From: Micropterix aruncella
Lineage: Eukaryota > Arthropoda > Insecta > Lepidoptera > Micropterigidae
Reading direction: 5' to 3'
Length of the DNA stretch: 64,000 nucleotides
NCBI GenBank assembly: GCA_944548615.1
Contig: OX155967.1
Location: 6,496,049 to 6,560,048 of the forward strand
The notes under the pieces are model-generated. The model saw only the letters and a program-made list of their open reading frames with translations. It was not told the origin of the DNA and did not search any database. Positions within the stretch are counted from its first letter, which is position 1, and each line of letters begins with the position of its first letter. This document shows positions 10,158 through 20,388 of this stretch, one piece after another. Made by a program: the position numbers and the translations under genes.

Positions 10158-10884
10158 TGATGAACGGTTTTGTGCAGCTTGGACCACAAGATCCATTTTG
10201 TTCTCGGATCGGCTCAACTCACGATTCAGCTCCTATCCAGAAGCCTCCTCGATTGGAAGGCAACCCCGGGTAAGACTCCCGTGTCTTAAGCCCTAGAGCT
10301 GGTGGACCGGTTTCTCCCGGCGGGATTGCATCCCGGCGCCACTGGATGGTTTGCGCACCGGTCAGCGAAGCCAATCGGCTGTGCTTTCTGAGTAATTGCT
10401 GAAGGGGTCTGGAGACTATGGAAATACACTGTTTCCTAAGCAGCGGGGGTGGATGTTTCACCTGATGTCATGGCACTCTTGAAATGACCTTAGGCCACTC
10501 GATCCTGTGTGGCATTACGGGCAAAGAACGCCCAGGTCCGCGATAAATTCAAAATGAATTACCGCTGTAATACAACAGGTAGAGGTTGCGTAAGCGACTT
10601 CGGACCTGTAACCAGTCGGGAGGACGGAGGTATCCTGAAGGTTATTTCCAGACGGAGATATCCTGCCAAAACTGGTAGTTAGGGGGTGAGGCTGCCCGCT
10701 GGTTACCTTTCCCGGTGCCTCGCCGTAAGGCGTTGTACTCTAACGGGTTGCTGGTGAACTAGACAGTGTATTGTCGTGTCCTCATGTCTTCTACGCTCAT
10801 CCCACGGCTGAAAGAATGATCTATATCATTACACCAGCCTGGGGTGACGGGCTCGCCTGTTGTAGTCCGTTGTAACCTCCATCC
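10158..10884. mobile_element. GC-rich retroposon-like module, copy B
   Basis: About 727 bases, diverged from copy A but collinear: GGATCGGCTCAACTCACG, GTTTGCGCACCGGTCAGCG, TTTCCTAAGCAGCGGGGGT, GGGCAAAGAACGCCCAGG, CTGTAACCAGTCGGGAGG, GTCTTCTACGCTCA and GGTGACGGGCTCGCCTGTTG. Flanked by TGTCTCGTTCGGT on both sides (10143-10155 and 10885-10897). Internally it resembles the 47-kb copy more than copy A (both have AATTACCGCT), so two subfamilies exist. No coding potential. Confidence 0.6.
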
Positions 10885-10971
10885 TGTCTCGTTCGGTAGA
10901 ATTAAGTTTCTATTTTAGTTCACGAAAAACGCAATCGAACCCAATGGTTGTGTTATTTAAATTTAATAATC

Positions 10972-11040
10972 AAGATAAAAAACGAATTTACCGCGTGAAT
11001 TTCGTAATTCATTTCACGCGGTAAATTCGTTTTTTATCTT
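10972..11040. repeat. Perfect 28-bp inverted repeat with 13-nt loop
   Basis: AAGATAAAAAACGAATTTAC plus CGCGTGAA, a 13-base loop, then the exact reverse complement. The arm sequence TTCACGCGGTAAATTCGTTT recurs at ~52268. The block that follows the hairpin (TTATAATGTCAAACAATCGC ... CTTCGATTTCAT) recurs inverted at ~52165-52205, so this is a foldback form of a dispersed MITE. Confidence 0.9.
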
Positions 11041-12295
11041 ATTTATAATGTCAAACAATCGCGATAGTCTTCGATTTCATATTTAATAATCAAATTATTT
11101 AATGTCATGCATCCAAAGTATTGTGTTTTAAACAACTATTATAAAGTTTTTAGACAGTAAATTTTATTTCATTTGATTTTGATATTGATTTTGATTTAAT
11201 ATGATACATACGGCGGCTAGGTAATTAATATTGATTTGTCGTAGATACCATATCCACATTCACATCAAAAACACACGTTACAAAATATCCAAACACTCAA
11301 AAACGGCTTGCTATTTCGAATTCCTTCAATAAGTAGCTACGTATGTTTAGCTTCTGCTTTATAAACAAAGTTTACTTACTCAGTATCGCCGCTATGTACT
11401 GGTTCCTCGTACTCCCATCTTCAGTTGCTCCCATGATTAACCTAATTATTATTTACTGGTTAAATAGGTTTTATATAATATATAATAATAATGTACTCTT
11501 AATTGAGTACCATGCGCAACCGGCTTTCGAAAAACACTACGGAGTTGTTTGGAATTATCTTTATCGCAAATAAATGTTAGTTTTGTCACACAAACACGGT
11601 CGCAACCACAGAATATGTAGATAGATCCGATAGTGCCTAATGATTGGATAAGGAAAATATAGTGACTTTTTAAATATCAGTTTATTTGGGCATTTTTCGG
11701 TAAAGTAATCTTATAAAACTAACTTATTTAGTATTTCGATTTCATATATAATATTGTAATTTTTATTTATTTTTTATTATTTTTTTATTATTATATATAT
11801 TTATTATTATTATATATATTTTTCAATTATTATTATTATTATTGTGTTTGGTTGGTTCATCGACCCTCGTTTTAAATGTAAAAATAGAAATTGCTTGCCC
11901 TGGAACGGGTATATCCCAGTTGGGCAGCAATAGCCAGTGAATGAAAGAGGAAAGTTTTTGCCATTTGTTTTAATATTATACTTATTGCAAATGATTAATT
12001 TGATAATTCCAATAAAAATAAAATAAATAAATAACAATACACAATGTTAAAATATTAATAGTTTTTGTTTGTTTACGTATTTACTGGAAATGAAAAGAAA
12101 AGATCAACGTAAAGGGCTCTCCAGACGATCATGCATGCTTGTCAAGCTTCGCGTCGCGGGCTGGGAGGGGATCGTAAAATGTTACATTACTTACAGACGA
12201 ATGCTCCCGGTGAGCGAGCACCTTAGGACATCAAAATCTCTTGGCCTTCTTTGCACTTTTCACCCCCCTTTGGGCTGTTCTGATGACGATGTAGT
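11041..12295. other. AT-rich intergenic stretch
   Basis: No gene recognised. Contains ATT/TTA trinucleotide runs near 11765-11850. The segment 11860-11950 (TTGCTTGCCCTGGAACGGGT, CCCAGTTGGGCAGCAATAGC) looks like an old repeat, unclassified. Confidence 0.4.
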
Positions 12296-12562
12296 GTAGC
12301 TGAGGGGGGGGTTGGGGTAAGGGGGGTCGGGGGTTAAGGGAGGGTTGAAGGGGGTAGGTTAGGGGGTTCAGAGGGATTAAGGGGGGTTAGGATGGGTTGG
12401 GGAAGGGGTGGATGGGGTTTGGGGAGTGGAGGTCAAGAAAAGGGGGGGGGGGGGTGGATTGGAGAAGGTTTGGGAGGGGGTAATTGGGGGAAGATGTATC
12501 CCAACCCCAACCCCCCCAACCCACCCCAATCACCCCCTCCTCCCAACCCCACCTCCCTCCAA
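12296..12562. repeat. G-rich tract followed by C-rich tract
   Basis: From 12302 to ~12490 the plus strand is almost purely G with short TT/A breaks; from ~12499 to 12562 it turns C-rich. The two arms are roughly complementary, so the region could fold back on itself, and each strand carries many G-runs able to form quadruplexes. It is followed by GGCTGAAATTTGGCATGCAG and, ~120 bases later, a related GACTTGAAATTTGGTACACA, suggesting a duplicated repeat unit. Confidence 0.85.
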
Positions 12563-13074
12563 CGTCCTTATCCGATCCGGCTGAAATTTGGCATGCAGGC
12601 ATGATTCGGTCATGGCAAGAGTTGAAAAGATTGTAGTTAAAATCGATCCACCAGAGGGCGTGCTAGTCATACTTTTATCTCAAAATATTGCAGTTAGAGA
12701 CTTGAAATTTGGTACACAGATGCCTTGTTGGATCGAAATCACGTTGTAAAATTTGTATGTATTTTTCATATTTTTTACTCTAAATTTACTATCTTTTTTT
12801 CTTAATTTTAGGATCATTATAATTAATTAATGTTGCTATTTTGCTATTTTTTTATAATGACAATGTTGATATTTTTACAATGACATTCTAAAAAATTCTA
12901 TAGAATAGGTAAATAAGAATAAGGGTTTGTATTCTTTATTGCATACACGTTTTGTGACTTACATGTAAATTTGAATAAAAATATAATTATTTTAAATACC
13001 TGAGTATTTTTTTTTTATTTATTTATTTGTATCAAACATAATTATAAAACACATAAAAAAGGTCATACCAAGTA
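12563..13074. other. Repeat remnant and AT-rich DNA
   Basis: Contains the duplicated CTGAAATTTGGCATGCAGGC / CTTGAAATTTGGTACACAGA motif, then AT-rich sequence. No gene seen. Confidence 0.4.
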
Positions 13075-13411
13075 ATTCAATTCAATTCAATTCTTTATTA
13101 AGAAATCACCCAGTATTACAGTATAATATATTTTTTAATGTATGCAGATTTACAACAAATAAAACCGGTTACGGATTTCATTAAAATTACATATATTACG
13201 TTTTTTTTAAAAACTACTTTATAAAACTAATGTACCTTCAATTTTAGAACTATATAGGTAAGAGTCTAGTATGCAGGGTGTGTGTGTATGTGTTTGTGGA
13301 AGTGTGTTGAGCGTGTAAGTGTGGAGTGTGATCATGTATGATATTAGTAGTGGCATATATAAAATATAATAATAATAATAATAATCAATAAAAATAGCTA
13401 AAAACGAATAG
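13075..13411 (-). mobile_element. 3' untranslated end and pentamer tail of the LINE on the minus strand
   Basis: At 13076-13097 the plus strand has tandem TTCAA units; read on the minus strand this is a TTGAA repeat following TTAATAAAGAA, as expected for a LINE with a short tandem 3' tail. It lies immediately beyond the end of the decayed ORF2 copy, in the correct orientation. Confidence 0.55.
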
Positions 13412-16230
13412 TCAGCTTATTATATCGGTTAGGGTTTGATTTACGGAGTATTTGTAAGTGATTATGGAATTATTAAACATATCAATACCATTTAAATGGG
13501 TATTATAAAGCTCACAGCAGCGTGTGAGTACTCCATTTCTTGATGCATTAGTTTTAAAACGCGGCAATCGAAACAGGTCAAATTGGCGTGTGGTCCTCAT
13601 TGGGGCGTTAATATTGATCTCTCCCACCAGGTCAGAGCAATCGAATATACCATTCATTATTTTATAGAGGCACAGAGCATCATTCAAGTTGCGCCGATAA
13701 CATAGTGAATTTATTTTAAATAGTAAGGCCGCTTCATTAGTAGTATTACAATAACTTTTTGTCTTGAAATTTAAGTATCGAACGAACTTATTTTGGATAT
13801 TTTGCAGTCTGTTAATGTGTACCTGATAACAGGGAGACCATATTGGAGAAGCAAACTCAAGGTGAGATCGAACAAACGCGTTGTATAATACCTTCAATAT
13901 TAATGGGTCGGTGAATGGTTTCGATGCGCGAATTATGAAGCCAAGCATTCTACCAGATTTTTCGGCAATAGCTGCAATATGTGCCCGAAAGCTTAATCTG
14001 TCATCTAAAACTACACCCAGGTCCTTAATAGAAGTGCACGTCGCGATAGGAATGTCATCGATCTGATATGAGTAGTTAATCTTGTTTCTATTTCGCGTAA
14101 AGCTTATGTGGAAACATTTTGCTACATTCATTTTTATCATGTTTTTGTTACAATATATTTCCAAAGAGTCGAGATCCTTCTGTAGGAGAACACAATCGTT
14201 TTCCGATTAATTAAATTTTATATATCTTTAAGTCATCTGCATACATCAGGAATTTTGAATGCTTGAAGCATGCACCGATGTCGCTAACGTACAGAATAAA
14301 AAGTATAGGTCCTAAGTGTGATCCTTGTTGGATACCAGAAGGTATCAATTCACATTGTGACATAACAGAACCGATGGAGATGCAATGCGATCTATTTTTG
14401 ATATACGATACTAGCCATCTGTAAAGGTCACCTCTTATACCAATAGAGTAAATCTTTTTTAATAATATGTCATGATTTACGCGGTCGAATGCTTTGGCAA
14501 AATCCGTATACACCGTGTCAATTTGTATTCGATTGTCCATATTCTTATTTAAATACTCCGTAAATACAGCTAAATTAGTATCGACTGACCTGCCCGGGAA
14601 GAAACCATGCTGTTCATTATTTATATGTTTTTTAATGTATGTAAGGATAGAATCACATATAATTTTTTCATATACCTTCGCAAATGTGGATAATTTTGAA
14701 ATAGGCCGGTAATTTGACACGTTTGACTTGTCTCCGCTTTTGAAGATTGGTGTTACCAATGCATATTTCCATAAAGAGGGTACAGTGCCTGTTCGCAGAG
14801 ATTTTTTATATATAATATTGAGAGGTTTAGATAATGAGTGAGCACACTGTTTAACGAAAAAGGCAGGTATATTATCGTACCCTGCTCCTTTGCTGGGATC
14901 TAATTTTAAAAGATAAGCTAGCGTCATAGTTTCCGATATGTTCACATCTGTTATGGGCATATCATTATGATGGAAAGCGCAGCTTCATAGTCACCGTGAT
15001 TTGGGGAATGTTCATAGACGGAGTTGAAATAATTAGAAAATAACTGGGCTATATCATTTACGTTACTCGCGGACAGATCATTATAATGCATAGTCTGTGG
15101 GAAAGCGGGACTTGACTGTTGAGTTTTGACATAACGCCAAAAAGATTTTGCATCGTTTTTTATATTTTGCTGAGTCGCATCGATATACTGATTAAAGCAG
15201 TTTTTCGTAATAATTTTCTGCCTAGCGCGTAGGATGGAAAAGGATTCATAGTCTAATGGGTTTTTATATTTTTTCCATTTCCTGTGGTACTAGGTTTACT
15301 ATACCATACCGGGTAGCCATTGCTATTTATTTTTTTAGAAGGAATATGATCTGCGATAATTTTATTTAAAATTGAATAAAATATTTCCACGCATTTATTT
15401 ACGTCAATATCAATAAAGAGAGCATCAAAATCATGACTGATAATTATTTCGTTTATATTTGTGTAGTTGCCTTTTTTGAATAATCGAATGGTTCGAATTT
15501 CAGGATAATATCGGATGGGGGTGGAGGTAGGGAAAGATATCAGCGCCGCTGGATGATGATTATCAATTGTTACTAAGGGTTCAATACATGGTTTAATCGT
15601 CAAGAGGGTATTAGATAAAATTAAATCCAGGATACGATCATTAGTATTGCGTAATTTATTGTATTGCTTCATGTTAGAAATTGATAGAAAATCAGCTAGA
15701 CTTGATTCTAAGGAATTTAATGTGTATATATTTTGGATAGCCAGTGTGCTATCGTCTTTGTTGTCCCAGATGATATTTGGAAGGTTATAGTCACCTATCA
15801 ATAACCATAGGTCATTAGGATGATTTGACATATTGTCAAAAGCCATATCTAAATGCCCATTAAGAAACCGTTGTTGATTGACATCATTGCGCAAATAAAT
15901 GCAACAAATGTGTATTTTGGGCATTTGGGGAAGAGATATAGTTACCCAGAGGTCTTCCGCTGGTGTTTGCCAGTTATATTTGCACTTTGATGTGATACTG
16001 GCCTAGACAGCTATAAGGGTTCCACCCCCTCGGTTTTCTTTCATTGATGAGTAGTCCCGATCCCTCCTATAGACATGATAGGAATTATTGAAAATCTCAC
16101 CGTTGAAAATTCCATTATGGAGCCATGTTTCCGAAAGACAAATTATGTCATAATCTTCAAGGAGAACATTTTGGTAAAAGGTATCAGTCTTTCCTCTTAT
16201 ACTGCGAACGTTTTGGTAGTAGATTCTCAA
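13412..16230 (-). pseudogene. Decayed near-complete LINE ORF2 (endonuclease, RT, C-terminus), Jockey/CR1 group
   Basis: Four minus-strand frames in correct order. 16230-16003: RIYYQNVRSIRGKTDTF and IICLSETWL (endonuclease N-terminus with Asn and Glu). 15924-15253: WLLIGDYNLPNI (Asp/Asn), NDRILDLILSN and TIDNHHPAAL (His). 14960-14211: RT with SKGAGYDNIPA, LVTPIFKSGD, NYRPISKLS, TVYTDFAKAFDRVNHDIL (catalytic Asp), SGIQQGSHLGPILF and MYADDLKIYK. 14164-13412: the C-terminal domain with FTRNRNK, IKDLGVVLDD, LGFIIRAS and HLEFASPIW. The copy is broken by frameshifts near 14165-14210 and 15925-16002, and by damage in 14960-15253. The usual GVPQGS reads GIQQGS. No ORF1 is recognisable upstream. The C-terminal half resembles the 3104-4240 fragment. 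Confidence 0.88.
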
Positions 16231-17189
16231 CCTAGAGTCGCCTTGTAATGCAGGTTTCTTAAAAATATTGACAGATTAATAACATTGCAACAAACGAAAA
16301 ACAAATGTAAAACATTTAAAATATTTACAAAAGTATTGAAAAACATTGAGTTAATAATGATAGTCAACAACGAAAAAATGTAATTTATGGAGGTAATATA
16401 CGATATAAAGTACTTAATAATTAAAATATTTAAAATAAAAAATAATGAGGTATTAAAAGTGTGTAAAGTGTAAGCAATGCGTGTGTGTGATACGTGTGAG
16501 TGTAGGGTGTCAGTATGTCGTCCGAAATGAGATGTGCAGAAAAGCGTTCTTCTTGCTTCTGGGATCTCATGATAAAATGATAAAACAATAATGAATACAT
16601 TAAAGTTCATAAATAAAAAATATATATTTATGTTTTGTATGTGTAGTGTATGTGCGATTGTTGTGGGCGTGTTTAAAATGTGTAAGTGTAAGGAATTTAG
16701 ACTTTTGCAGGAATTTAGACTAATGGTGCGAAGAAACAACGGCCCACATTCACATGACCATACTCAGCGCATACCCAACTAGGCCAAATATAGCCTGTAT
16801 CTGGGCATACGACTAATTTTTTGACTTAGGTGGAGAAGCCTAACTGACGTCGGTACTCATATAGATACATATACACATACACACATACATATACATACAG
16901 TGAGTGAGACAACATTATTAATATTACCTAAAGTATTCTTTTGAATGTTTTTATTACTCGCATATCTTATTGTTGTACCTAATGATTTAAAATAGTAGCT
17001 ACCTAACGTAATTTATAATCTAAAATAATGTCTGCACAACTGTAAGAGTTTTTAAGACATTATTCAATGATTAATTCATTGATTTATAGATAAGCAAGAC
17101 GCTAAACACCGAAAGTCATTCTACGGTCCTTTAGAAGTTTTTTTTCTTTGGACGTCGATATTATTGATTAAGTACCCGTGAGGCATTAT
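16231..17189. other. Intergenic stretch, possible LINE 5' region
   Basis: No coding signal. 16300-16660 is AT-rich and may include the 5' end of the preceding LINE. Short CA/TA microsatellite at 16866-16902. Confidence 0.4.
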
Positions 17190-17560
17190 CGCTAAATAGA
17201 AACAATCTACGCATACTGGTGGCCTAAGAGCGCTCACGGGGCATTGTGGCCTGAACAAACACATGCACAACCTCAAGCTCCAGGACACAAAAATGTGCGG
17301 GTTCTGCCAAGGGGCAGAGGAAACCCCCCTGCACCTAATGTGCGAGTGTGGCCCGCTGATGCGTAAAAGATACACCCACTTGGGTGGTCATTACCTCCCG
17401 CCTGAGGAGGTAAAATAATCTGTCGCCAACATCCTGTTGAGGTTCTTAAATAACACGAGGGTTAACGCAGAACTATAGGAGGTGGCGAACACAAAAGCAA
17501 TGGTCGCAGTGTTACAAGGCTCATAAAGACCTTAGAAAAGCCACAGACAACAAATTTTTA
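17190..17560 (+). pseudogene. C-terminal fragment of an RNase-H-containing LINE, copy 1
   Basis: The plus-strand translation around 17205-17420 gives [13 protein letters not shown] residues, then [12 protein letters not shown], a zinc-knuckle [20 protein letters not shown] and [18 protein letters not shown]. This is the conserved C-terminus (after RNase H) of I/R1/LOA-like elements. Copies at 31500-32225 (plus) and 61770-62170 (minus) are clearly the same family, since their 3' ends also match (TGTTACAAGGCTCATAAAGA). Stops and frame changes make it dead. It is 5'-truncated, as usual for LINEs. Confidence 0.8.
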
Positions 17561-17679
17561 AAAAATCGGTTGTGTCACTCCAAGACTTTCCTGTCAAGTA
17601 GCCAGGAACTTAATTCATCTGAATATTAATATCATAAATCCTACCACCACTCCCAACCTAGCGCCACCCTTTAACCCTC

Positions 17680-17825
17680 GAAAATCGACTTCGAAATCGA
17701 CTTCGACTTTTCCGACTTTTCGTCATTTTCGACTTTTTTTTCTTTTTTGACTTTTCCGACTTTTTCGACTTTTTCGACTTTTTTGACTTGTCGACTTTCG
17801 ACTTTTCGACTTTACGACTTTTAGA
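17680..17825. repeat. CGACTTTT minisatellite
   Basis: About 15-18 degenerate units of CGACTTTT(T), varying from 6 to 10 bases. On the minus strand it reads as AAAAAGTCG and translates as Lys-Ser-rich repeats, an artefact. Confidence 0.9.
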
Positions 17826-18047
17826 ATTTTGTATCTGCTGTCGACCGTTGAGGAGTCCCCTCATCGGGATCCAACCCAGGCTACATCAGCAATGTCATGG
17901 TGAAACTTGGAAGTTGCTATCATAAATCAATGCGTATAAAAATTCTAGCATCTTTCTCCGATGCTAGCGATGATATTGACAGCATGAAGTAATAATGAAG
18001 CCATGGTTATCTGAATATAATATTGTAGTTTTACAAGGACTTCTTTT

Positions 18048-18420
18048 AACACAACTGCCCAACAAAAAGGAGTGTAATGTGTTCAGGGTTCATCTATGTA
18101 TGTTTTCCGTTTCTTGATTCCACCATAACTTCTAAACGCTTGAACCGATTTAGAAGTGTGTGGTATTGTTAGAATCTCTTTGTTATCCCGAGCATCATAG
18201 GGTACCTTAACTGCCCAAACATCAAGTAAGTGGTTGTCTAAACGTCCAAATGTCCAAATATAAATAAATTATTATAAATATATCGGGTTTAGTCAAATGA
18301 AAGGTCTGATTGAGTACAATCCGATAATATACATGTATCTGTATGGATAAAACCATAAATCACAAATATTTTATAAAAAACAGTAATAAAAATAATTATA
18401 TTAGGAGTATAAATACAGCC
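18048..18420 (+). repeat. Dispersed repeat family CGACTGCCCA, copy 2
   Basis: Collinear with the 7829 copy but longer: ACAACTGCCCAACAAAAAGG, ACTTCTAAACGCTTGAACCG, GAGCATCATAGGGTACCTTA, ACTGCCCAAACATCAAGTAA, GTCTGATTGAGTACAATCCG and AACCATAAATCACAAATATT. The longer 3' part matches 55975-56160 in reverse. No ORF. Confidence 0.8.
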
Positions 18421-20277
18421 CAACAAGCACACAAGCCATATAAGAAGTGCCGACTATAGCTTTAAGCTGATTAAAAGTCATGTAAAGGCGTTTAGATTAA
18501 CTCTCAGCTATGTAAAGGTGCCATTTAAAGCAATTTGGCTTATATTACCTTTTAGACATATAATTTTATCGTATAAAGCCTTTTAGTCAAATAAGGGTGG
18601 TATAATCGCTATAAAGCATACTAATGTATAACCATTTTATAACTAACAGCTGTATAGTAGTCGAATAAATAACCTTTATAGAACAAACAAAACAAAAGCT
18701 ACTACAGTACCCTTACTCCACCAAAGGATGCATTGTGGTTACAAGGCCACTCTTATACAGCTTATAGTTATATTGAAGCTTATAGGACCTCACTGACGAG
18801 TTTTTAATAAAGGTTATATTAAAGTTGCAGATCACATATAAGCAAAGCGGTCATTTTTTCTCGAATCTTTATAACCTAAAATTATATTTTTAAAGGCATT
18901 TTAAGTCATAAAATACACGTATTATAGGTAAATCCTATTTCAAATGACCTATTTTTTCGATAAATAGATTAAACGTAGTTAATCTTTAAAAGCACCTATT
19001 TATCTGACTATGACTATTGTCAAGATTGAGCAAATATGATTAGTAGGTACCAAGATTATTCCTAATCTGTTTCGTAATCAAATCGATGGTTGTGTTGTAA
19101 TCCATTAAATTAATTATTAAAAAAACAGGTAGGCTACCGACACAATAACACGCCTATAAACATTTCGAGTGAGATATAATCTGATTGTCACGCGACCAAA
19201 CCTAGAACTACTTAAAAGCAGTGGCGCAACTAAAAAATATGGGACCCAGTGGAAAATTTAACAAAAGGCCCCTCTTCTCACTTACTTACATTCATCACGG
19301 AATATACGATGTAAGTATTGTACTATCTATATTATATAGTTATACATTACAAATGGGCGTCCTCATTTGGGACGCCGATTAGTCCTCAATTTAATTACTG
19401 AATTGGAATTCTCCAACTTTAAAAATTAGTGAGAAATTTTAAAAATAATGCTAGTTTTTCATTTTGATTAGAACTAAGCCTTGTAACACTTGGAATTACT
19501 ACTCTCAAACAAAGAAGACAAAGAGGGGACCTGCTTGAGACATAAAATTCTAACAGATTATTACGATGTACCTGGACTGAAGAATATTTACAAATTCAAC
19601 GTCAACACAACTCTTCCAGGTCACAACAAAAAACTTAACCCTCGACTTTAAAAAAAGGAGGAGGTTATCAATCGGTTGTATTTTTTTTATTTGGTACCCT
19701 ACCTCAGAATTTCGCCATTTTTTATTGTTTTTTTTTTCAATAGGTTTTTTTTATTTGAATGGATATACTTCCAGATTGGTCCCATTTTTATAACAATTTG
19801 TATTATAGATTTTAAATAAGGAAAAATAAAGGCGACGTACTCGTAAATCACATCGATTTTTTCAGTTTTTGTAATAATTGTCGAATTATTCCCGCCAGAC
19901 TGGCTTCGTTCAACTGTAAATAAGCCATATTGCTTTTTGTGCATTTAATTATCGACTCTACTGATTTTAAACGATTTATAACTGGGAAAGCAAGTGCAAA
20001 TTGATTGCACCTCCCGCCCATCGGAAAATCCTTACCAGATTCGTAATTTCTTGATTAGCATCAATAATATACCAGATTTAATTACTTTCACAAACTCGAA
20101 AAATAGGTCCTAAAAATATTCCCTACTTCCCCGACTATCACGAGAAAACATTTCTGTCCAGATGAACAAACGGCCAAAGGAATACGACTTTACCTAAATA
20201 AAAATAATGCACCTTCAAAATTAAATCTTCAATATATTTTCTACCTCTTAATGATATTAAAAAATACAGCTTTAATC
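18421..20277. other. Intergenic repeats, unclassified
   Basis: 18430-18910 is dense in short TATAA(A)G/CTTATA words in both orientations, suggestive of a degenerate foldback, but no termini were found. AGCAGTGGCGCAACTAAAAA at 19219 resembles a hAT terminal repeat. GGAGGAGGTTATCAATCGGT at 19657 looks like a motif common in lepidopteran intergenic repeats. No gene seen. Confidence 0.4.
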
Positions 20278-20283
20278 TTTATT
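20278..20283 (-). terminator. Candidate polyadenylation signal AATAAA for the 415-residue ORF
   Basis: TTTATT on the plus strand (AATAAA on the coding strand), about 105 bases after the stop codon at 20389. Plausible spacing, but AT-rich DNA gives such hexamers by chance. Confidence 0.35.
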
Positions 20284-20388
20284 TTTTTCATAAACATGAA
20301 CGCATTTAAATTTAAATTTACTCAATTACAACATATACTAAAATCAAACATTAAAATTCAATAAAATACCAATGGGTAAATACCGTAT

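Larger units (their letters stand above)
9199..10947. mobile_element. Composite element bounded by inverted arms
   Basis: The left arm (9199-9233, CAATGGGCTCGATTG...GAACTAAAAT) is an imperfect inverted match of the right arm (10912-10947, ATTTTAGTTCACG...GAACCCAATGG). Inside the left arm a second inverted pair, GTGAACGAGACAGAGC at ~9248 and GCTCTGTCTCGTTC at 9463-9476, defines a ~230-bp MITE. Two GC-rich modules (9482-10142, 10158-10884) sit at the right end of that MITE. The simplest reading is a MITE that later received the modules. A partial copy of the MITE left end is at ~30640. No transposase is encoded. Confidence 0.55.

Noticed and set aside
16227..16739. ORF1 of the decayed 13-16 kb LINE
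   Set aside because: The 170-residue frame has no zinc finger, coiled coil or other ORF1 feature and looks like AT-rich chance.
17658..17864. Lys-Ser repeat protein
   Set aside because: It is the reverse reading of the CGACTTTT minisatellite.
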